Shown one piece after another: positions 7,012 through 11,319 of a stretch of 11,319 nt of DNA. The notes beneath the pieces are model-generated. The model did no database searches. It had not been told where the DNA came from and saw only the letters and a list, made by a program, of their open reading frames with translations. This stretch comes from Desulfurococcales archaeon ex4484_217_1. Lineage in GTDB: Archaea; Thermoproteota; Thermoprotei_A; EX4484-217-1. The stretch covers positions 1 through 11,319 of the forward strand of contig NJED01000038.1 in NCBI GenBank assembly GCA_002254745.1, read 5' to 3'. Each line of letters opens with the position of its first letter. The first letter of the stretch is position 1. Made by a program: the position numbers and the translations under genes.

Positions 7012-7070
7012 AATCAGTACGGACTCAACATGTTCTTCAAAAATCTTTCCGGAACATAACCAATCACTTT
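7012..7070 (-). ncRNA. Weak third C/D-like sRNA candidate
   Basis: Minus strand elements GTGATTG (7067-7061), CGGA (7051-7048), TTGAAGA (7040-7034) and CTGA (7017-7014) fall in C, D', C', D order over 54 bases, the same span as its neighbours. The C box departs from RUGAUGA at two places and the guide lengths (9 and 16) are off the usual 10-13. No promoter at the right distance is seen. It may be a decayed copy or chance. I see nothing else in 6938-7143. Confidence 0.25.
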
Positions 7071-7143
7071 TCTCTAAAATATTCGTCATGTAGTTTGCTT
7101 GACATTACTTTGCACCTTGTAGAAAGCATGTATGAGATTATTT

Positions 7144-7203
7144 GGGAATCAGTTCGTCGCGAGTTCTTCACCTATCCGGAATGGAGCGGCTTCATCATCT
7201 CCG
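7144..7203 (-). ncRNA. C/D box sRNA directly downstream of pop5
   Basis: Textbook double-guide layout on the minus strand: C box ATGATGA (7198-7192), 13-base guide AGCCGCTCCATTC, D' CGGA (7178-7175), 3-base spacer, C' GTGAAGA (7171-7165), 12-base guide ACTCGCGACGAA, and D box CTGA (7152-7149). A 4-bp terminal stem GGAG/UUCC (one G-U pair) flanks the C and D boxes. It begins about eight bases after the pop5 stop, so it may be cut from the pop5 transcript. A GTTAAAAC element within the pop5 end (7234-7227) is also at TATA distance. The D guide resembles the antisense of the 23S CGUCGUGAG stretch near the peptidyl transferase centre; that target is tentative. Confidence 0.75.
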
Positions 7204-7210
7204 CTTACTT

Positions 7211-7777
7211 CTAATCTATACTGAGCGTTTTAACTATTTCTCTAGCTTTACGTAGTGTACCTGTAGTTTTTAGAGGAATAATGTTTACTTTATCCCCGGT
7301 TTTTACAGAGGCTAACGCTAGAGCGAAAAGTACAGCATCCTTGTAGGTATGGACACACCTAATAATTCCCTTCATACTATGTTCATCGTAGCTTATTAGT
7401 TTGGCGTTAATATTTCCTGACCCTATTAAGCCAAACGTTTCCTTAATCAAGCTGTTTATTAGCGATTTTACCTCTTCTGTTTTAAGAGTTTTTTCGGAGA
7501 CTATTTGGAAAACTATGTATCTTTTCCTAGGTTTTCTCAGCACTTCCTTAAGCTTCAACTTTTCACTTTTGATTTTTACTATTGTCCTATTCGTAATTAT
7601 TATCATTTTAATTAGCTTAAATAAGGTAAACGTGAGTATTAACATGATAAGAGCAAGAACAGAAAAAATAGCGAATACAGGTAAGTCTATGAGGCCAAAT
7701 ATAAAAAGAGAGGTCGTAGCCGTAATAAACATTAATTCTACAATTAGCACGGCTATGAACAATTTCAACGCGTTCAT
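7211..7777 (-). CDS. rnp2: RNase P protein Pop5/Rnp2 with N-terminal membrane hairpin
   Basis: Protein cofactor of RNase P, which trims tRNA 5' leaders; Pop5 pairs with Rpp30, the next gene upstream. The Pop5 domain spans about residues 84-186: RYIVFQIVSEKTLKTEEVKSLI, then FGLIGSGNINAKLISYDEHSMKGIIRCVH and DAVLFALALASV. Before it are two strongly hydrophobic segments, about 6-29 and 34-61, joined by a short DLP turn, followed by a lysine-rich linker that suggests a cytoplasmic C-terminus. Archaeal Pop5 is normally soluble and about 110-150 residues. I chose the ATG at 7777 over the GTG at 7786 because that GTG is part of AAGGTG, six bases before the ATG. A conserved fusion or a chance hydrophobic extension cannot be separated here. 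Confidence 0.85.
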   Translation of the reverse strand: MNALKLFIAVLIVELMFITATTSLFIFGLIDLPVFAIFSVLALIMLILTFTLFKLIKMIIITNRTIVKIKSEKLKLKEVLRKPRKRYIVFQIVSEKTLKTEEVKSLINSLIKETFGLIGSGNINAKLISYDEHSMKGIIRCVHTYKDAVLFALALASVKTGDKVNIIPLKTTGTLRKAREIVKTLSID

Positions 7778-7796
7778 AGTGAGCACCTTAAACTAC

Positions 7797-8519
7797 TCAT
7801 ACTATATCAACTCCCGGTTCTACATGTTTCTTAGATAATCTATGCATATTCCTTTTGATAACGCTGAGAGGGACAGTGCATATTGCCTGCTTGGCGTAAA
7901 CGTAGGGTATTCCAAGTACTACTAATAGTGAAGCTAACTGAAGTGGCGTTTTAATGTTTTTAAGCGTAGAACTTCCTGAAGAAATCACTATGGGAACATT
8001 GTTCCTTATAGCTAAGCCTAATGTTCTACGTAAACTAAATATTAACCACTTGTGCGTAGAGGACCATAAGCTGTTAAACTGTAGTTCCAGTACTGTTCCC
8101 GTACTTCTCATTAGCTTCATCTGTGATTTATCAAAGAATTTAGCCAACTCTCTATCTCCGTAAACAATGCTATCGACTCTTCTATCTCTAGCCACAAATC
8201 TAAGAGCTTCTACGTTTAATGGCCTAGAAGATATTATGTGGAATTCATATCGTAGCTTTCTTAAGCAGCTCTTTAGCCATGAGATATCTGAGCCTATAAG
8301 ATGTAAGCGTGTAAAAATATTTTCAAAGCCATGTTCCTTTATCATTTTCTTAAGTTCATTAGTCTTGGTTGTTAACTCTTTAAAATCATCTTGCTCCTTT
8401 AGCGTTATAGACGTAACTACTGTTTTAAATCCTAGTTTTAAGGCCAGTTTTACTGACTTAGCTGTTTCTTCAGGGTTCCTATAGTATATGCAGAAGTCTA
8501 CAGGTCCTTTTAACTTCAT
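7797..8519 (-). CDS. rnp3: RNase P protein Rpp30/Rnp3
   Basis: TIM-barrel-like protein of RNase P that dimerises with Pop5 to support the catalytic RNA. The 240 residues begin GPVDFCIYYRNPEETAKSVKLALKLGFKTVV, followed by strands such as FTRLHLIGS, YEFHIISSRPLNVEALRFVARDRRVDSIVYG, and VLELQFNSL, and late NNVPIVISSGSSTLKNIKTPLQLASLL, the family's C-terminal pattern. No catalytic motif is expected. It starts one base after the COG1325 gene stop and ends 19 bases before the Pop5 ATG, so the RNase P pair is co-transcribed. Confidence 0.93.
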   Translation of the reverse strand: MKLKGPVDFCIYYRNPEETAKSVKLALKLGFKTVVTSITLKEQDDFKELTTKTNELKKMIKEHGFENIFTRLHLIGSDISWLKSCLRKLRYEFHIISSRPLNVEALRFVARDRRVDSIVYGDRELAKFFDKSQMKLMRSTGTVLELQFNSLWSSTHKWLIFSLRRTLGLAIRNNVPIVISSGSSTLKNIKTPLQLASLLVVLGIPYVYAKQAICTVPLSVIKRNMHRLSKKHVEPGVDIV

Positions 8520-8520
8520 C

Positions 8521-8874
8521 TTATATCATTCCAATGTTTTCCAAATATTCTCTAATAGCTTTACTTTTATTCTTTACACCTTTAAATGTTACTATAACCC
8601 TTATAACATCGTCACTATCTTCTAATATTACGTTTCCAAGATATGCTTCCTGCTTGGAGAATCTTAGATAAAGCTTTGATGCTTCGGTTCTTAAATCCAA
8701 GGATGCTTTCAAAATTCTCTTACTAATATCGTCCATTTTGTTAGCTATGTACTTTAACGTTTCTTCTGCTTCTTCACCTTTCACTTGAAAAGTTATTCTC
8801 ACAATGGGGTTACCATAATGTCCCTTCAAAGTATCTTCCTTAAACTCTACTTTTTTCCTCTTATTTTCAGGCAC
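8521..8874 (-). CDS. COG1325-type RNA-binding protein, N-terminally short
   Basis: Archaeal RNA-binding protein annotated as exosome-associated from its constant place between L15e and Rpp30; biochemical role unknown. The recognisable core is LKGHYGNPIVRITFQVKGEEAEETLKYI, then KLYLRFSKQEAYLG (the LYLRFDKQEAYLG signature) and DDVIRVIVTFKG. Only 24 residues precede the GHYGNP core. Relatives I recall are about 140-150 residues, with an extra beta strand and helix (FxHATEDxEKV-like) first. Here the GTG start shares a base with the L15e stop, TAG occurs in frame four codons upstream, and the only good ribosome site (GAGGAG) is 15 bases away. So the missing end is not just an annotation choice. 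Confidence 0.8.
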   Translation of the reverse strand: MPENKRKKVEFKEDTLKGHYGNPIVRITFQVKGEEAEETLKYIANKMDDISKRILKASLDLRTEASKLYLRFSKQEAYLGNVILEDSDDVIRVIVTFKGVKNKSKAIREYLENIGMI

Positions 8875-9494
8875 TAAGTTATAATTCTAGCTCCTCTAGA
8901 TGCTTCATGTCTCTTCTTAAGCTTCCTCTCTTTCTGCTTCTTTTTCCACTTGTATTTGTGTGTACCTTTAAGCCCTTTACTTCTTAGAAGTCCTCTCATT
9001 CTCCTACCAGCTGCGGTTTTCCCTCGAAAAACACGTCCTCTTTGAGATGGATGACATATCCAATTAATATCAGGATCATTCCTTATAGCTGGATGATTAG
9101 GGTCTACAAGTATAACTTCATACCATTTATACTTACCATCCTCGGCAACATAGTAGCTGTTAAGAACTTCTAAGTTAGGGTACTTTCTAGCAGCTCTTTC
9201 CTCAGCTATTAACCTTAAACTCTTAGCTGGTGCGAAACCATAGACGCCCATTCTTTTAGGTCTCCTACCTGCTCTTGGTCTTGGCTTCCTACGTCCACCC
9301 TTCCTTACCCTAACACGTACAACTACGAAACCCTGCTTGGCCTTATAACCTAAGGCTCTTGCTCTACCTAATCTTGTTGGTTTATCTATTCTAACTACAG
9401 AGGGGCCTCTACGCCACTTTATTAGTCTCTCCTTCATTAGCTTTTTAAGCTCCTCTGTTGACTTCTTCCATAGCTCCTTAAGGTACTTGTACAT
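8874..9494 (-). CDS. rpl15e: 50S ribosomal protein L15e
   Basis: Large-subunit ribosomal protein eL15, bound to 23S rRNA. The 206 residues are very basic: MYKYLKELWKKSTEELKKLM, RIDKPTRLGRARALGYKAKQGFVVVRVRVRKGG, the RKPRPRAGRRPKRMGVYGF run, YYVAEDGKYKWYEVILVDPNHPAIRND, and a Lys/Arg-rich tail GLKGTHKYKWKKKQKER. All blocks of the family are present. The ATG has GGTGA six bases before it and is the first gene after the divergent promoter region, so it leads the minus-strand operon. Confidence 0.97.
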   Translation of the reverse strand: MYKYLKELWKKSTEELKKLMKERLIKWRRGPSVVRIDKPTRLGRARALGYKAKQGFVVVRVRVRKGGRRKPRPRAGRRPKRMGVYGFAPAKSLRLIAEERAARKYPNLEVLNSYYVAEDGKYKWYEVILVDPNHPAIRNDPDINWICHPSQRGRVFRGKTAAGRRMRGLLRSKGLKGTHKYKWKKKQKERKLKKRHEASRGARIIT

Positions 9495-9539
9495 AGCTGT
9501 TCACCAATATTAATTCGTATTTTGAGAATGCTGGTGGAA

Positions 9540-9558
9540 GTTTATAAATTTATATGCT
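9540..9558 (-). promoter_or_regulatory. L15e operon promoter with palindromic TATA box
   Basis: TATAAATTTATA (9543-9554) is a perfect palindrome in the divergent region, placed so that transcription leftward would start near 9520, giving a short leader with GGTGA before the L15e ATG. Confidence 0.6.
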
Positions 9559-9590
9559 TCTTTTAGAGAAGCTATTTCCACCACATATTA

Positions 9591-9611
9591 AAGGTATAAA
9601 GTTTATAAGTT
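9591..9611 (+). promoter_or_regulatory. Promoter of the YchF-like GTPase gene
   Basis: AAGGTATAAAG (9591-9601) followed by TTTATAAGT (9602-9610) gives two overlapping TATA choices on the plus strand. Start points near 9625-9633 would leave a leader of 30-38 bases, with GGTCAT as a weak ribosome site before the ATG. Confidence 0.5.
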
Positions 9612-9662
9612 TTTATGAACCACATAGTGTAACTTACATGTGTTCAATTGAGTTGGTCATAA

Positions 9663-10671
9663 ATGTCCTTACTAATCGGGGTTATTGGAAAAACAAATGT
9701 GGGAAAATCAACATTCTTTACTGCTGCTACCATGGTCTCGGTAAGTATAGCTAACCATCCATTCACCACGATTAAACCGAATATTGGGGTAGGTTATGTT
9801 AGGAAGCAATGTGTTTGCAAAGAATTTGGTGTTAGAGATAATCCTCAAAACTCAATATGCATAAACGGGATAAGATTCATACCGGTAACTTTAATGGATG
9901 TAGCAGGCCTAATTCCAGGCGCACACAAAGGTAGAGGTTTAGGCAATAAATTTTTAGACGATTTACGTAAAGCAGATGTACTACTACACATAGTTGATGC
10001 ATCAGGCTCAACAGATGCTGAAGGGAGACCTGTACCTCCAGGAACATATAATCCCATAGAAGAGGTTGTTCAGATACAGAACGATAACGAAAATTCATGT
10101 TATTGAAGCTTTAAGAAAATCAAAACTAGAGTCATCAAAACCTTCCTCCTGGAGGAGTGAGGAATTACTTTTATTTGTTAAAAATCTAAGAAAAATAGCT
10201 AAACCAACAATAATTGTAGCTAATAAGGTGGATCTTTCAATAGCAGAGGATAACAAAGGAGTGATAAAGTATATTCCAGGAGATCCCGATTTCAAAATCC
10301 TGGATTCTTCAAAACTTACCACTAGAGAAAGAAAAGGACTAGAATACATTAGAGAAAAAGTTTTGAAAAAATGGGGTTCAACAGGTGTTCAGCAAGCAAT
10401 AAACAAGGCTGTCTTAGAGAAACTTAGCATGATAGCCATTTACCCTGTGGAAGACCCTATAAAGCTAACGGATCATAAAGGAAATGTTCTCCCTGATGTC
10501 TATCTTGTAAGGAAAGGTACAACAGCCAGAGAATTAGCTTATAAAATACATACCGATCTTGGTAAAACATTTCTTTATGCTATAGATGTACGTACTAAAA
10601 GAAGACTTGGAGAAGACTATGTGCTAAAGGATAACGATGTAATATCTATAGTAGCGGCAAAAGGAAGATAG
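9663..10671 (+). pseudogene. YchF/Obg-family GTPase with TGS domain, internal deletion and frameshift
   Basis: The intact family binds GTP or ATP and associates with ribosomes. The first 134 codons are intact: G1 GVIGKTNVGKST (6-17), switch NHPFTTIKPN, zinc-like KQCVCKEFGVRDNP, G3 DVAGLIPGAH (79-88), GLGNKFLDDLRKADVLLHIVDASGS and PGTYNPIEEVV. This frame then stops at 10106. The rest resumes in the +1 frame from about 10066: KIHVIEALRKSK, KPSSWRSEELL, G4 VANKVD, and a C-terminal TGS domain (LPDVYLVRKGTTARELAY to the end). The helical insert that normally sits between EEVV and the ITxxHVxEAL block (about 45-50 residues) is missing exactly at the frame change. The combined coding length, about 335 residues, is short of the roughly 390 usual. 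As read, no full protein is made; natural deletion or misassembly are both open. Confidence 0.85.
10060..10110 (+). other. Deletion-and-frameshift junction in the GTPase gene
   Basis: The two frames overlap from 10066 to 10106. The left frame still reads PIEEVV and the right reads ITKIHVIEAL within 30 bases, so the break is confined to about 10068-10086. There is no slippery heptamer or structured stretch that would suggest programmed +1 shifting, and shifting would not restore the missing insert. Confidence 0.7.
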
Positions 10672-10684
10672 AAACCATTTCAGT

Positions 10685-10715
10685 GTTTTGTATTTTATAT
10701 ACCATCTTATATACC
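10685..10715 (+). repeat. T-rich tail and paired TTATATACC repeats after the GTPase gene
   Basis: GTTTTGTATTTT (10685-10696) soon after the stop could act as an archaeal U-run terminator. It overlaps two copies of TTATATACC (10695-10703 and 10707-10715) spaced 12 bases apart, which could be TATA elements for the next gene or a regulator's direct-repeat site. Confidence 0.35.
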
Positions 10716-10727
10716 CTCCTTAGGTTA

Positions 10728-10760
10728 AGTTTTAATAGTAGAAACATAGTTTCTTTTTTC
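10728..10760 (+). promoter_or_regulatory. Hairpin/operator region before the wHTH gene
   Basis: AGTTTTAATAG (about 10727-10737) may be a TATA box. It is followed by AGAAAC-ATA-GTTTCT (10740-10754), a perfect 6-bp inverted repeat, then six T. Two readings fit: an operator between TATA and start site, allowing self-repression by the downstream regulator, or a stem plus U-run ending the upstream transcript. The short loop and AT-rich stem make a weak hairpin. Confidence 0.4.
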
Positions 10761-10799
10761 TGAACGTTTCGAACAGATAGAATAGTAGAGGTTAATGGA

Positions 10800-11177
10800 A
10801 TGCTAAGTTTAGCTAAGCTACTACAACTAACTGGGTTATCTGCAACAGCAGCTCTTGTATTAGCTATCTTAATTGTTGAAGGAAGGCCTTTATCTCTGAA
10901 AGAACTTTCCGAGAAAACAGGGTATGCTAAGGGACACTTATCCTCCATTCTTCAATTTCTTGAAAGCAGGAAATTAGTGGAGAGAGTGTATGAAAAACGT
11001 AGAAAACTTCTAGTTAAAGTTAAGGAGAAGGCGGTTAGTAACTTACTTAGAGAGCATTTATCTACATTAAGAGAAATGATTCAAGAAATTATCTTAGAAA
11101 TAAAGAAGGATATTGTTGTAGCAGAGCTTAAACCATTCGAAGCAGAGCTTATGAAGGTGCTTAAAGTTTTAAGGTAG
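10800..11177 (+). CDS. Winged-helix DNA-binding regulator (MarR/GbsR/TrmB-like)
   Basis: Predicted transcription factor of 125 residues. An N-terminal helix (LSATAALVLAILIVEG) leads into a helix-turn-helix, LSLKELSEKTGYAKGHLSSILQFLESRKLV (31-60), with the typical Ser-Leu recognition-helix pattern, and a basic wing (ERVYEKRRKLLVKVK). The C-terminal 50 residues form a long helix (LREHLSTLREMIQEIILEIKKD) likely used for dimerisation. No ligand domain or membrane segment is seen. The ATG has GAGGT seven bases upstream. The next gene starts six bases after its stop, so the two are probably co-transcribed. An inverted repeat lies just upstream. The exact family and targets are unknown. Confidence 0.8.
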   Translation: MLSLAKLLQLTGLSATAALVLAILIVEGRPLSLKELSEKTGYAKGHLSSILQFLESRKLVERVYEKRRKLLVKVKEKAVSNLLREHLSTLREMIQEIILEIKKDIVVAELKPFEAELMKVLKVLR

Positions 11178-11183
11178 GTTTTT

Positions 11184-11319
11184 ATGAGCGCATTAGAGGA
11201 TAAAGCGTTTCATATAGTGTTGATTACCAAGGGAAATGTAAATGATAGAAAGGTATTAGATAAGATGCTCAGCTGCTCTAGTTTAGGTTTCAAGAAATTC
11301 ATTATCCATGTTTTAACAA
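11184..11319 (+). CDS. Unidentified protein, 5' end only; possible cis-prenyltransferase relative
   Basis: Forty-five codons are visible with no stop before the window edge. The ATG lies six bases after the regulator stop, with AAGGT and AGGT sites in the overlap, so it is very likely a real coupled gene. The text KAFHIVLITKGN then, after a helix-like stretch, LGFKKFIIHVLT resembles the opening of undecaprenyl/dehydrodolichyl diphosphate synthases (HxAIIMDGN, then GIKxLTLYxxS). The catalytic Asp of MDGN is a Lys here. The resemblance is short and could be chance, so I do not claim the function. Confidence 0.55.
   Translation, partial: MSALEDKAFHIVLITKGNVNDRKVLDKMLSCSSLGFKKFIIHVLT

Noticed and set aside
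6775..7210. tRNA, CRISPR repeats or a small protein gene in the long gap
   Set aside because: No cloverleaf or CCA-type ends, no regularly spaced repeats, and no open frame with a ribosome site; the C/D box RNAs explain the conserved-looking parts.
7778..7786. GTG start of pop5 at 7786
   Set aside because: That GTG forms the 3' end of the AAGGTG ribosome site serving the ATG at 7777.
7401..7838. 145-codon plus-strand open frame across pop5 and the Rpp30 end
   Set aside because: Hydrophobic text results from reading the AT-rich pop5 antisense; no ribosome site and the opposite strand has a clear Pop5 domain.
9554..9754. Plus-strand open frame ahead of the GTPase gene
   Set aside because: It covers the promoter and overlaps the conserved GTPase P-loop in another frame; no recognisable protein.
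10066..10671. Second half of the GTPase as an independent gene
   Set aside because: Its apparent TTG start has no ribosome site and its content is the G4 and TGS part of the same family, so it is a fragment.

Overview
The window looks like chromosomal DNA of a hyperthermophilic archaeon of the Thermoproteota (class Thermoprotei), perhaps near the AT-rich Desulfurococcales/Ignisphaera group. The evidence is gene content (exosome, RNase P proteins, archaeal proteasome, L15e, L37Ae, SBDS, KEOPS Pcc1, prefoldin), archaeal TATA elements, frequent GTG/TTG starts and tightly overlapping genes. The genus is inference.

Layout. From 9494 down to 1 the minus strand carries the conserved archaeal exosome-proteasome superoperon: L15e, a COG1325 RNA-binding protein, RNase P proteins Rpp30 and Pop5, a 430-bp gap with small RNA genes, proteasome alpha, SBDS, exosome Rrp4-Rrp41-Rrp42, L37Ae, a Brix-domain protein, Pcc1, prefoldin beta, a DUF3194 protein, a DHH phosphoesterase and the start of an ECF-type transporter ATPase. 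Likely promoters lie before L15e, psmA and L37Ae. A divergent promoter region (9495-9662) serves the plus strand, which has a broken YchF-like TGS GTPase, a winged-helix regulator and the 5' end of a gene that may be a divergent prenyltransferase relative.

How it fits together. Most genes act in RNA metabolism: ribosome assembly and maturation (L15e, L37Ae, SBDS, Brix), tRNA 5' processing (Rpp30, Pop5), tRNA t6A modification (Pcc1) and RNA decay (exosome). Protein quality control (proteasome, prefoldin) is interleaved. Two C/D box RNA genes that I can build from the sequence lie between pop5 and psmA; one has a guide matching the 16S rRNA 790 loop. They add rRNA methylation to the cluster.

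What is odd. Pop5 carries an N-terminal pair of membrane helices. Four genes look damaged or shortened against their families: prefoldin beta lacks about 40 central residues, the COG1325 protein lacks its N-terminal strand region, the GTPase lacks about 45-50 residues and is frameshifted at the same point, and the DHH protein's last helix is in another frame. These may be real erosion or assembly error; the sequence alone cannot decide.
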